Origin: Devosia riboflavina
GTDB lineage: Bacteria > Pseudomonadota > Alphaproteobacteria > Rhizobiales > Devosiaceae
Direction: 5' to 3'
Length of the DNA stretch: 64,000 bases
NCBI RefSeq assembly: GCF_000743575.1
Contig: NZ_JQGC01000013.1
Coordinates: 101,207 to 165,206, forward strand
Shown here: positions 18,154 through 26,598 of the stretch, one piece after another
Layout: each line of letters begins with the position of its first letter
Numbering within the stretch: position 1 is the first letter of the stretch
Made by a program: the position numbers and the translations under genes
Notes under the pieces: model-generated
The model's input: only the letters and a program-made list of their open reading frames with translations
Database searches by the model: none
Told to the model about the DNA's origin: nothing

Positions 18154-19172
18154 GTACGATAGCCGCCCCCAATTCCGGCACGCATCCCGTCCGGGCCTGG
18201 AGCGGCGTCCCGGTGCTTCTCGGCGTTCTGGTCCTCGCCTTCCTGCTGCACATCGCCGTCGGCGCCAAGCAGCTCTCGATTGGTACCGTCATCGAAGCAC
18301 TGACCAATTTCGACCAGACCGTCTTCGATCACGTCATCGTCCGCAACCTGCGCCTGCCCCGCGCCGTATTGGCTGTCATCGTCGGCGCTAGCCTTTCCCT
18401 TGCCGGCGCATTGATGCAGGGCGTCACGCGCAATCCGCTGGCCGATCCGGCCCTCCTCGGCCTCACCGCCGGCGCTGCCTTTGCCGTGGTCATCGCCACC
18501 AGCGTTCTGGGCCTCACCAGCATGATCTTCATTCCGTGGATCGCCATGCTGGGGGCGCTCGGCGCCGCGCTTGTCGTCTATCTCATCGCCCGCCTCGTGC
18601 CCGGCGGCGCCACCCCGCTCAGCCTCACCCTTTCCGGCGCCGCCATCTCGGCCTTCCTCAGCGCCGTCATCTCCGTCGTTCACCTGCTCGACCAGGACAC
18701 CTTTGAGAACCTCCGCGTCTGGCTGACCGGAGGCCTCGCCGGTCGCGACATCACTCTGTTGCTCTATGTCGGCCCGCCAATCGCCCTCGCCCTCATTGGC
18801 GGCGTCCTCCTCGCCCCGCGCGTCACCGTCCTCGCCATGGGCGACGAGGTGGCCCAGGGACTCGGCGTAAAAACCGGCGCGCTAAAAGTGCAGTTGCTGG
18901 CCGTGGTCGTGGTGCTGACGGCGTGTTCCGTTGCCCTCGCAGGCCCGCTCGGCTTCATCGGCCTCGTTATCCCTCATGTCGTCCGCCTCTATGTCGGCTC
19001 CGACTATCGCTGGATCGTGCCCTATGCAGCCCTTGCCGGCGCCATCTATCTCCTCGGCGTCGATACCATTGCCCGCGTCGCCATCCCGCCGCGCGAAATT
19101 TCTACGGGCATCATCACCGCCATGATCGGCGCACCGCTCTTCGTCCAGCTCGTCCGCCGGAGGACCCGCTGA
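18150..19172 (+). CDS. Iron-siderophore ABC transporter permease 1 (FecCD family)
   Basis: 340 residues from the ATG at 18150. Typical FecCD landmarks: RNLRLPRAVLAVIVGASLSLAGALMQGVTRNPLADPALLG, about ten membrane helices, and LGFIGLVIPHVVR in the C-terminal half followed by GRVDTIARVAIPPREISTGIITA-type ending. The N-terminal tail before helix 1 is about 20 residues. It pairs with the next gene to form a heterodimeric channel for ferric siderophores (or haem or cobalamin, the other ligands of the family). Overlaps the next gene by one base (TGATG). Confidence 0.93.
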   Translation: MSTIAAPNSGTHPVRAWSGVPVLLGVLVLAFLLHIAVGAKQLSIGTVIEALTNFDQTVFDHVIVRNLRLPRAVLAVIVGASLSLAGALMQGVTRNPLADPALLGLTAGAAFAVVIATSVLGLTSMIFIPWIAMLGALGAALVVYLIARLVPGGATPLSLTLSGAAISAFLSAVISVVHLLDQDTFENLRVWLTGGLAGRDITLLLYVGPPIALALIGGVLLAPRVTVLAMGDEVAQGLGVKTGALKVQLLAVVVVLTACSVALAGPLGFIGLVIPHVVRLYVGSDYRWIVPYAALAGAIYLLGVDTIARVAIPPREISTGIITAMIGAPLFVQLVRRRTR

Positions 19173-20233
19173 TGTCGGCTCCTGCTCGCCACTGGGTCCT
19201 GCGCAGCAAATCCGAGCGGATCGCCCTGCGCCTCCCCGTCCGTGCCCTCGTGGCCCTCGCCCTGCTTTCGCTGGTTCTGCTCGTCACCTGCTGCGTAAGC
19301 CTCGCTACCGGCACCTATGGCGTCGCACTCAACGAAGTCATCGATACCTTGCGTGGTTTCAGCATCAGCCGCGCCATCGACAATGTCGTTTGGGAATTCC
19401 GTTTCCCCCGCACTCTCGCCGCCGCTCTCGTCGGCGCCATGATGGCGCTTTCGGGCGCCGCCCTGCAGAACACGACGCGCAACGGCCTTGCCGATCCCTC
19501 ACTCGTGGGCGTCAGCCAGGGCGCCGCCCTCGCCGTCGTCTCCCTCACGGTCGTCTTCCCCGACGTCTCCGGCGCCCTCCGTCCCTGGGCTGCCTTTGCC
19601 GGCGCCATTCTTGTCGCCCTCGCCATTCAGGGCCTGTCCCACACTCGTCAGGGCGGCAGCGCTATTCGCTTCATTCTGATGGGCATCGGCCTTTCGACCT
19701 TCATCTCGTCGATCACCTCGGCCCTCATGACCTATGGCGATATCGACCGCGCCATGGCTGCCCTCTCCTGGCTCGCCGGCTCGATCAATGCGGCAAGCTG
19801 GAGCGATGTCTGGACGCTGGGCACCTGGTGCACCGTGCTGCTCCCCGCCCTCCTTGCCATCAGTCGCAGTTCCTCGGCCACCCGCATGGGCGAGGCCACG
19901 GCCATCAGCCTCGGCGTCCGCACAAAACTGATCCGCAACCTGCAGCTCGCCATCGCCGTGGCCCTCGCCGCCATCGCTACGTCGGTGGTCGGCCCGCTCG
20001 GCTTCGTCGGCCTCATCGCGCCCCATGCGGCGCGCCGCATCGCCCCGGCCGGCATCGGCCTCAATCTGCTGATCACCGCCATGGTGGGTGCCGCGCTCGT
20101 CTCGCTTGCCGATCTCGTCGGCCGCGCCGCCTTCGCCCCCATTCAAATTCCCGCCGGCCTGCTCACCGCCCTCATCGGCGTGCCGCTCTTCATCGTCCTG
20201 ATGGTGCGCAGCCGTTCCACCGCATCACATTGA
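19172..20233 (+). CDS. Iron-siderophore ABC transporter permease 2 (FecCD family)
   Basis: 353 residues from the ATG at 19172, inside TGATG. It has FRFPRTLAAALVGAMMALSGAALQNTTRNGLADPSLVG, about ten helices, the coupling segment LGVRTKLIRN, and GPLGFVGLIAPHAARRI, all standard for FecCD. The longer N-terminal cytoplasmic tail (about 28 residues, basic) is normal for the FepG/FecD half. Ends 14 bases before the first binding-protein gene. Confidence 0.93.
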   Translation: MSAPARHWVLRSKSERIALRLPVRALVALALLSLVLLVTCCVSLATGTYGVALNEVIDTLRGFSISRAIDNVVWEFRFPRTLAAALVGAMMALSGAALQNTTRNGLADPSLVGVSQGAALAVVSLTVVFPDVSGALRPWAAFAGAILVALAIQGLSHTRQGGSAIRFILMGIGLSTFISSITSALMTYGDIDRAMAALSWLAGSINAASWSDVWTLGTWCTVLLPALLAISRSSSATRMGEATAISLGVRTKLIRNLQLAIAVALAAIATSVVGPLGFVGLIAPHAARRIAPAGIGLNLLITAMVGAALVSLADLVGRAAFAPIQIPAGLLTALIGVPLFIVLMVRSRSTASH

Positions 20234-20247
20234 TTTTGGAGGATTTC

Positions 20248-21216
20248 ATGTCGTTTCGTTCAAACCTGCTCACCGCCGTCCTGGCTTTCGCCCTAGCCAC
20301 ACCGGCCCTCGCCCAGGAATTCCCGGTCACCATCGAGCACAAGTTCGGCACGACAGTCATCGAAGCCAAACCCGAGCGCGTCGCCAGCCTCGATTACGGC
20401 GGTATCGGCAACCTGCTCAAGCTCGGTGTCACTCCTGTCATCGTCCGCGAATGGCGCGACAAGTTTCCCTCTACGACCCCGCCTTGGGGCCAATCACTGC
20501 TGACGAGCGAACCCGTCGTCTTTGCCGGCGACATCGATCCGGAACTTGTGGCTTCAACCGATCCCGATGTCATCATCGCTCTCGCCTCCGGTATCGATGA
20601 AGACCTCTACGCCAAGCTAAGCCTCATCGCCCCCGTGGTCGCCATTCCAAGCGGCCTCGGCGACTATGAACTTCCCTGGGACCAGCGCGCCTTGATCGCC
20701 GCCCGCGCCCTTGGCGTCGAAGCCGAAGCGCAGAACCAGATCGACGCCATCCACGCTCGCTTTGCCGAAGTCCGCGAGAGCCATCCCGAATGGGCCGGTA
20801 AGACAGCCGTTGTCGGCCGCATCGTCGATGGCGAATTCAGCGCCTTCAACAAGCTCGATATCCGCGCCAAGTTCCTCAACGAATTCGGCTTCGTGACGCC
20901 CACAGCGCTCGACGCGATCACCGAAACCGCCTTCTTCAACCTCGTCTCACCCGAACTCATCGAGCCCATCGATGCCGACGTTATCGTCTGGTACGGCGGT
21001 TCGGCGGCTTTGCAGGAATCGCTTGATTACCCCGCCCGCCCCTTCCTCCAGGCGACCGCCAAGGGCGGCGAAATCTTCCTCACCGATGAGCACCTCGCAG
21101 CCATCGCCCGCCAGGAGCTTCTCTCCATTCCGGTTGCCGTCGATTTCCTCGTGCCGCTGCTCGAAGCCGCAGCCGACGGCGATCCGGCAACACCTGTCGA
21201 AGGCGCCCTCCAGTAA
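20248..21216 (+). CDS. Siderophore-type solute-binding protein 1 (FepB/FecB family)
   Basis: 322 residues from the ATG at 20248 (TGGAGG 6-7 bases upstream). Signal peptide MSFRSNLLTAVLAFALATPALA|QEF. The class III binding-protein fold is indicated by KPERVASLDYGGIGNLLKLGVTPV and DPDVIIALASGIDEDLYAKLSLIAPVV. It differs in sequence from the other three binding proteins of the cluster and lacks their CX5C motif; it has no cysteine in the mature part that I can see. Probably the founding partner of the two permeases. Periplasmic; ligand not deducible. Confidence 0.9.
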   Translation: MSFRSNLLTAVLAFALATPALAQEFPVTIEHKFGTTVIEAKPERVASLDYGGIGNLLKLGVTPVIVREWRDKFPSTTPPWGQSLLTSEPVVFAGDIDPELVASTDPDVIIALASGIDEDLYAKLSLIAPVVAIPSGLGDYELPWDQRALIAARALGVEAEAQNQIDAIHARFAEVRESHPEWAGKTAVVGRIVDGEFSAFNKLDIRAKFLNEFGFVTPTALDAITETAFFNLVSPELIEPIDADVIVWYGGSAALQESLDYPARPFLQATAKGGEIFLTDEHLAAIARQELLSIPVAVDFLVPLLEAAADGDPATPVEGALQ

Positions 21217-21248
21217 TTCCGCTCTGACCTTTCGTGGAGATTATCCCG

Positions 21249-22226
21249 ATGCTCTTCCGCACCGCCTTCGCTGCAATCACCCTCGCACTTGGCCTCGCCC
21301 TTCCGGCCCTCGCGCAGGAAACCCGCTCCGTCACCGCCGCCAACGGCACCTTCGACATTCCCGTCGCCCCGCAACGCATCGTTGCGCTCAATGACCAGAT
21401 CGTTGCCCTGCCGCTCTATGAGCTGGGCGCCGCTTTGGTCGGCAGCGCCGGCCGGGTGGATGCCGATGGCAAAACGTACCTCCGCGGCGGCATGGACACG
21501 CTCGGTATCGATTACTCAAACACCGACATCAGATATGTCGGCCAGTTCAACGCCATCGACGTCGAAGCCATCGCCGCTTTGCAGCCCGATCTCATTATCG
21601 GCGGCACCTATACCGACCCGGCCGTGATCGACCAGCTTCAGGCCATCGCGCCGACCCTGGTCGTCGACAATGGCGCTCTCGGCCTCGTCGAAACCCTCCG
21701 CACCCTCGCCGATGTCAGCGGCCAGTCCGGCAATTTCGAGGCCCGCCACCAGCGCTATCTCGACAATGTCGAACGCACCAAATCCTATCTCGGCGACACC
21801 TCCGCCATTTCCGCGACCATGACCTTCATGTTCCCGGCCGGCGAAGAACTCTGGGTCTATCGCGCCAATCTCGGCGCCATCGCCCAAGTGCTCTCCGATC
21901 TTGGCTTTGCCCAGCCGACCGCTGTCGCTGCGCTCGAAGCGACGCAAGCCTCGTGGAGCGCCGAGCTGATCCAGGACCTCGATGCCGATTTCATCTTCGG
22001 TTTCTACCGCCAGCAGCCCGATGCGACGCCCGAAGCGGTGCGCGCAGCCTATGAAAAGTTCGCACCCGGCTGGTGCCAGGCCCTCACCGCCTGCCAGAAG
22101 GGCCAGATGGTCCTGCTGCCCGGGCCCGCTTTCGGCAGCACCATGGCCGGCCTCGATCTCGCGCTCGATCTCGTCGAGACGCATGTCGCCGGCCGTTCCT
22201 TCGTTCCATTTCAAGAAGCCAAGTAA
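21249..22226 (+). CDS. Siderophore-type solute-binding protein 2 (FecB-like, CX5C group)
   Basis: 325 residues from the ATG at 21249 (GGAGA about 9 bases upstream; a GTG/ATG just before is less likely). Signal peptide cut near LPALA|QETRS. Mature start QETRSVTAANGTFDIPVAPQRIVAL and the block IDVEAIAALQPDLIIGG mark a FecB-type protein. A CX5C pair (WCQALTAC) near the C-terminus is shared with the two binding proteins at 23190 and 24183 but not with the one at 20248. The start of the next gene overlaps its stop (TAATG). Confidence 0.88.
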   Translation: MLFRTAFAAITLALGLALPALAQETRSVTAANGTFDIPVAPQRIVALNDQIVALPLYELGAALVGSAGRVDADGKTYLRGGMDTLGIDYSNTDIRYVGQFNAIDVEAIAALQPDLIIGGTYTDPAVIDQLQAIAPTLVVDNGALGLVETLRTLADVSGQSGNFEARHQRYLDNVERTKSYLGDTSAISATMTFMFPAGEELWVYRANLGAIAQVLSDLGFAQPTAVAALEATQASWSAELIQDLDADFIFGFYRQQPDATPEAVRAAYEKFAPGWCQALTACQKGQMVLLPGPAFGSTMAGLDLALDLVETHVAGRSFVPFQEAK

Positions 22227-23143
22227 TGGGCAAGCACGTCTTCTGCACCGACCTCTGCCTCGAACGCGGCGAGCCCCTAGCCGGCACCGGTGATGCGCCC
22301 AAGCGCGTCCTCATGCTCGCCTGGCCACGCGGCAAATGGCGGACGCCACGCTGGGAGTCGGTCGATATGTCGCCCGAACTTTCGGAGGCCCTGCACCAGG
22401 CGGCCCATGCCAAACTGCATGTGGCATTGGTCGACAAGGTCGAGGCGGAAGGCAGCCTGCCCACGCTCCATGCCCTGCCGGAAAACGTCTATGCCGACTT
22501 TACCGATGAGGCGGAGCTGATCACAGCCATTCGCGACTATATCGCCGGCAAGGTGTTTGCGGGCACGCCGGACACGCGCCCCACCATCATCTGCTGCACC
22601 GATAGCCGGCGCGACGCCTGTTGCGCCCGCCATGGCTTCTCCACCTACAAGGCCCTGGTCAAGATCGCCGACCCGACCGAGTTCAACATCGTTCAGGCCA
22701 CCCATATCGGCGGCTGCCGCTTTGCCGCCTCGCTCGTCGTCATGCCCCAGCGCCAGCGCTATGGCCGCATGACCGCCGAGCACGCCGAAGGCTTCCTCGA
22801 TGCCATCGGCCGGAACGAAGTCTACCTCCCAACCTATAAGGGCCGCTCCGACGAGCCCGAACCGGCCCAGGTCGCCGAACTCGCCGCCCTCAAATGGGCC
22901 TCCGAAAATGGTCTGGGCACCGCGGCAGTGCACCTTGGCGGCCACATCCCCAAGGACGCCCACGAAGGCGACCTGCTCACCCTCGAGGCCGAGCTTGCCG
23001 GCGCCCGTCTTTCCATTCGCATGCACGCCCAGGATTTCATGGTCCAGGGCAATTGCGGCGTCGTTGCCGAAGGCGGCGGCGAGATGACCCTGCGCTGGTG
23101 TGTGGACGAGGTCATCGCCCAACCAAAGACAGCAGCACACTGA
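22226..23143 (+). CDS. Sucrase/ferredoxin-like family protein (thioredoxin-like [2Fe-2S] protein)
   Basis: 305 residues, start inside TAATG of the previous gene. It carries the Suc_Fer-like pattern: CCTDSRRDACCARHG (family form CTHGxRDxCCAxxG), then THIGGCRFAASLVVMPQRQRYGRM. In relatives the second block reads HxGGHRFA; here the His is Cys. The C-terminal third has more cysteines (GNCGVV, RWCVDE) that could ligate an Fe-S cluster as in the yeast Apd1 group. No signal peptide: cytoplasmic. Position inside a siderophore importer cluster suggests that it supplies electrons for reductive release of iron from the imported chelate; that is inference from context. Confidence 0.85.
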   Translation: MGKHVFCTDLCLERGEPLAGTGDAPKRVLMLAWPRGKWRTPRWESVDMSPELSEALHQAAHAKLHVALVDKVEAEGSLPTLHALPENVYADFTDEAELITAIRDYIAGKVFAGTPDTRPTIICCTDSRRDACCARHGFSTYKALVKIADPTEFNIVQATHIGGCRFAASLVVMPQRQRYGRMTAEHAEGFLDAIGRNEVYLPTYKGRSDEPEPAQVAELAALKWASENGLGTAAVHLGGHIPKDAHEGDLLTLEAELAGARLSIRMHAQDFMVQGNCGVVAEGGGEMTLRWCVDEVIAQPKTAAH

Positions 23144-23189
23144 AATCGTCGAAAACGGGCCCCACCCGAAGCGACACTGGAGACTGGAA

Positions 23190-24161
23190 ATGACTACCCT
23201 CACCCGCCACGCCGCGCTGATCGCAACGGCGGGCCTAGCCCTGCTGCTGGCTGCGCCGACCTTTGCTCAGGAAACACGCTCCTATACCGACGATGCCGGC
23301 CGCACCGTGGAAGTGCCGGTTGCGCCAAAGCGCATCGTCACCCTGCACGACAGCTCGCTCACCGTGCCGCTGGTCGAACTCGGTATCATCCCCGTCGGCG
23401 CCTTCGGCCGCAATGGCGAAGCCGGCCCCTTCATGCGCGGCGCCGCCACGCTGACCGGCGTGACCTTTGAAAATTCCAACATCGTCAATGTCGGCGCCTC
23501 GCCTGCCGATATCGAAGCCATCGCTGCGCTCGAACCCGATCTCATCATCACCTCGAGCTTCCAGGAAGCGCCGATCGAACAGCTCGAAGTCATCGCCCCG
23601 ACCGTCTTCGTTGAAGACAATGTGCGCGGCGAACTCGCGACCTTCGAGGGCATTGCCGAGCTGACCAATACTCAGGATAAGCTCGCCATCCTCAAGTCGC
23701 GCTATCAGGCCCAGGTCGATCAGGTGAAGGCCGTTATCGGCGACCGGAACATCTCGGCCTCGATCATCCTGACCCAGGAAGGTCAGATCGCCGCCTGGCA
23801 TACCTATGGCGTCATCGGCAAGGTTCTGCGCGATGCCGGCTTCACCTTCCCCGCCGTGATCGATGGGCTCGAAGGCACCGAGCGCACCTTCTTCTCGGGC
23901 GAAGAACTGCCGGCTTTCGACGCCGACTTCATGTTCCTCACCTACGACGCTGCCCGCGGCCAGAGCCCGCAGGACGCCATCGCCGATATCGAAACCGTCA
24001 CGCCCAGCTTCTGCCAGTTCCTCACGGCCTGCGCCGGCGAACGCTTCGTGCTCGTGCCGCGCGAAGATGCCGTCGCCCGCTCCTATACCGCTGCCGGCAT
24101 GATGGCTTCGGCCGTCCTCGCCGCCATTTCCGGCCGCGATCTCGACGCGCTGGCCGAATAA
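23190..24161 (+). CDS. Siderophore-type solute-binding protein 3 (FecB-like, CX5C group)
   Basis: 323 residues from the ATG at 23190 (GGAG 11 bases upstream). Signal peptide cleaved near PTFA|QETRS. Mature start QETRSYTDDAGRTVEVPVAPKRIVTL, then ADIEAIAALEPDLIITS. It has the FCQFLTAC (CX5C) pair. It is clearly paralogous to the next gene (shared WHTYGVIGKVLRDAGFTFP / WHTYGALGKVLRDAGFTFP) and more distantly to the gene at 21249. Likely a periplasmic protein that feeds the same FecCD permease pair with a different chelate. Confidence 0.9.
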   Translation: MTTLTRHAALIATAGLALLLAAPTFAQETRSYTDDAGRTVEVPVAPKRIVTLHDSSLTVPLVELGIIPVGAFGRNGEAGPFMRGAATLTGVTFENSNIVNVGASPADIEAIAALEPDLIITSSFQEAPIEQLEVIAPTVFVEDNVRGELATFEGIAELTNTQDKLAILKSRYQAQVDQVKAVIGDRNISASIILTQEGQIAAWHTYGVIGKVLRDAGFTFPAVIDGLEGTERTFFSGEELPAFDADFMFLTYDAARGQSPQDAIADIETVTPSFCQFLTACAGERFVLVPREDAVARSYTAAGMMASAVLAAISGRDLDALAE

Positions 24162-24182
24162 TTGCGACCGGGAAACCCGATC

Positions 24183-25142
24183 ATGTTCAAGCAACTCATC
24201 GCCGTCGGTATTTTGACCCTCACCGGCCTCACCGCCACCCTCGCCCAGGAAACCCGCAGCTTTACCGATGACGCCGGCCGCACGGTGGAAATCCCCACCA
24301 AGCCGCTGTGCATCGTTTCACTACAGGACCTTGCCATTACAGTGCCACTGCTCGAACTGGGCGTGACGCCCGTGGGCAGCCATGGCCGCACCACCGCCGA
24401 AGGCCAGCCGTTCATCCGTTCCAGCGACGTGTTAACCGGCATCGACTTCGACAATTCCGATATCAAGTTCGTCGGCAATCTGCCGGCCGATGTCGAAGCC
24501 GTCGCCGCGCTCGAGCCCGACCTGATCCTGACGACGCCCTGGCAGACTGCCCCGGTCGAGCAGCTCGCCGCCATCGCCCCCACCGTCGTCCTCGACGATG
24601 GCGCCCGCGGCGATCTCGGCATGCACGACATCCTCGCCGAATTGACCGGCACCGAAGACAAGCTGGCCGTTCTGAAAGCGCGCTACGAGGGCCAGATCGC
24701 CCAGATCAAGCGCCTCATCGACACCGCCAATATCTCGGTCAACGTTATTCAGGGCGTCGATGGCCAGGTTGCCGTCTGGCACACCTATGGTGCCCTGGGC
24801 AAAGTGCTGCGCGACGCGGGCTTCACCTTCCCCGATCGCGTCAACGCCATTAAAGGCGGCGATCCGGAACGCCTCAGCGGCGAAGCCCTGCCCGAACTCG
24901 ATGCGGATTTCGTCTTCGCCACCTATCGCACCGACACGCTCGAAACTCCGGCCGATGCGAAGAAATTCCTCGAAGAAGTGCTGCCGAACTTCTGCGAATA
25001 CCTTCACGCCTGCCGCGAGAACCAGCTCATCATCGTGCCCCGCGAAGAGGCCTCGGCCTCGTCCTATTATGGCCTCGGCGTATTGAGCTACATGATCATC
25101 TCGCAGATTTCGGGCCGCGATTTCGTGCCCATGCAGCGCTGA
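24183..25142 (+). CDS. Siderophore-type solute-binding protein 4 (FecB-like, CX5C group)
   Basis: 319 residues from the ATG at 24183. Signal peptide cleaved near ATLA|QETRS. Mature start QETRSFTDDAGRTVEIPTKPLCIVSL; CX5C pair in FCEYLHAC. Note a third cysteine in KPLCIVSL, where the paralogue has KRIV. It follows binding protein 3 after 21 bases. The duplication of two neighbours with kept order suggests tandem gene duplication followed by divergence. Last binding-protein gene of the cluster. Confidence 0.9.
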   Translation: MFKQLIAVGILTLTGLTATLAQETRSFTDDAGRTVEIPTKPLCIVSLQDLAITVPLLELGVTPVGSHGRTTAEGQPFIRSSDVLTGIDFDNSDIKFVGNLPADVEAVAALEPDLILTTPWQTAPVEQLAAIAPTVVLDDGARGDLGMHDILAELTGTEDKLAVLKARYEGQIAQIKRLIDTANISVNVIQGVDGQVAVWHTYGALGKVLRDAGFTFPDRVNAIKGGDPERLSGEALPELDADFVFATYRTDTLETPADAKKFLEEVLPNFCEYLHACRENQLIIVPREEASASSYYGLGVLSYMIISQISGRDFVPMQR

Positions 25143-25171
25143 CATCGCCCCGTCAAATCGACACCCGATAA

Positions 25172-25197
25172 ATGATCCCCGCGAAAGCGGGGATCAT
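25172..25197. repeat. Perfect 11-base palindrome with GAAA loop
   Basis: ATGATCCCCGC-GAAA-GCGGGGATCAT, 30 bases after the stop of the fourth binding-protein gene. No T-run follows (CGTTTATG), so termination is uncertain; it could be an mRNA 3' stabiliser or one copy of a dispersed palindromic repeat of the GATCCCCGC kind I recall from alphaproteobacteria. It separates the siderophore cluster from the dehydrogenase gene. Confidence 0.6.
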
Positions 25198-25288
25198 CGT
25201 TTATGTCTGGGATTTCCGCTTTCGCAGAACTGACAGCGTGATAAGAAGAGGCCGCTTCCGTTCCATACATGTCATTCGAGATGCCGCG

Positions 25289-26584
25289 ATGAGCAATTCC
25301 ATTTTCGCTGAGATCGTTGCCGCCATCGGCGCACTGGCCGTGGCTATCCGCCATGGCGGCGAAAACAAGTCCCCGGTCTACGGCTCCAAGCCCGATATTC
25401 CCGCGCCCAAGGCGCAGGGCAGCATCCCGACGCTGAAAATGCCGACGGCCAAGGGCTGGGAAGGCGATCACAAGCCGACCGCCGCCGCTGGGCTCAAGGT
25501 CAATGCCTTCGCTAGGGGTCTCGACCATCCGCGCCAGGTCTATGTCCTCCCCAATGGCGACGTGCTGGTCGCTGAATCCATGGGTGAATCGGGCAAGCCC
25601 AGCTCGCTCTTCGATCACGCCATGTCGGCCACCATGCAGCGCGCCCGCGCCTCGGGCACCAGCCCCAATCGCGTGACGCTGCTGCGCGATGCCGATGGTG
25701 ATGGCACCGCCGAAATCCGCCACGCCTATATCGAAAACGTCCGCCAGCCCTATGGCATGGTGCTCATTGGCTCGACGCTCTATGTCGGCGCCAGCGATGC
25801 GCTTCTTGCCTATCCCTACGATCCCGCGGCCACCAAGATCACCACGCCCGGCAAGAAGCTGATGGACCTCGTCCCCGGCGGCCACTGGACGCGTAATCTC
25901 ATCGCCAGCAAGGACGGCACCAAGATCTACGTCGCCGTCGGTTCGCTGACCAATATCGGCGATGCCGGCATTGCAGCCGAAGAAAACCGCGCCTGCATCC
26001 ACGAATATGACATCGCCACCGGCAAATCGCGCATCTATGGCGCCGGCCTCCGCAATGCAGTGGGCATGGCCTGGGAGCCGACCACCGATGTGCTCTGGAC
26101 CGTCGTCAACGAGCGCGACGGTCTCGGCGACGAAACCCCGCCCGACTACCTGACCTCGGTGCGCGATGGCGGCTTCTATGGCTGGCCCTATTCCTATTGG
26201 GGCGTTGTCGACGATCGCGTGCCGCAGAGCGCGGCCCACCCGGCTTCCAAGCAGGATCACCCGGACTTTGCCCTCGGCGGTCACACCGCTTCGCTCGGCC
26301 TTTCCTGGGTTCCCGAAGGCACCTTGCCCGGCTTCCCCGCCGGCATGGCCATCGGTCAACATGGTTCCTGGAACCGCAGTAAGCTCAGCGGCTACAAGCT
26401 GACCTTCGTCGCCTTCGAAAACGGCAAGCCCGTCGGCCTGCCGCGCGATATCCTCACCGATTTCCTCTCAGCCGACGAAAAGTACTCCTACGGTCGCCCC
26501 GTTGGCGTCGCCGTCGCCGCCGACAAAGCCCTGCTCATGGCCGATGACGTGGGCGACGTGATCTGGCGCGTCACGGGCGCCTGA
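25289..26584 (+). CDS. PQQ-dependent sugar (sorbosone-type) dehydrogenase, beta-propeller
   Basis: 431 residues from the ATG at 25289; a longer frame runs back to 25172 through the palindrome and is not credible. The GSDH/L-sorbosone dehydrogenase pattern is clear: ARGLDHPRQVYVLPNGDVLVAES, ADGDGTAEIRHAYIENVRQPYGM, GGHWTRNLIASKDGTKIYVAVGS, RNAVGMAWEPTTDVLWTVVNERDGLGDETPPDYLTSVRDGGFYGWPYSY, GLSWVPEGTLPGF. The N-terminus has a weak hydrophobic stretch (IFAEIVAAIGALAVAI) that may be an uncleaved anchor. Family members oxidise sugars in the periplasm with PQQ. No PQQ biosynthesis gene lies in the window. The next gene starts 14 bases downstream, so it is probably co-transcribed with an ABC importer. 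Confidence 0.88.
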   Translation: MSNSIFAEIVAAIGALAVAIRHGGENKSPVYGSKPDIPAPKAQGSIPTLKMPTAKGWEGDHKPTAAAGLKVNAFARGLDHPRQVYVLPNGDVLVAESMGESGKPSSLFDHAMSATMQRARASGTSPNRVTLLRDADGDGTAEIRHAYIENVRQPYGMVLIGSTLYVGASDALLAYPYDPAATKITTPGKKLMDLVPGGHWTRNLIASKDGTKIYVAVGSLTNIGDAGIAAEENRACIHEYDIATGKSRIYGAGLRNAVGMAWEPTTDVLWTVVNERDGLGDETPPDYLTSVRDGGFYGWPYSYWGVVDDRVPQSAAHPASKQDHPDFALGGHTASLGLSWVPEGTLPGFPAGMAIGQHGSWNRSKLSGYKLTFVAFENGKPVGLPRDILTDFLSADEKYSYGRPVGVAVAADKALLMADDVGDVIWRVTGA

Positions 26585-26598
26585 GACCGGACTTGACC

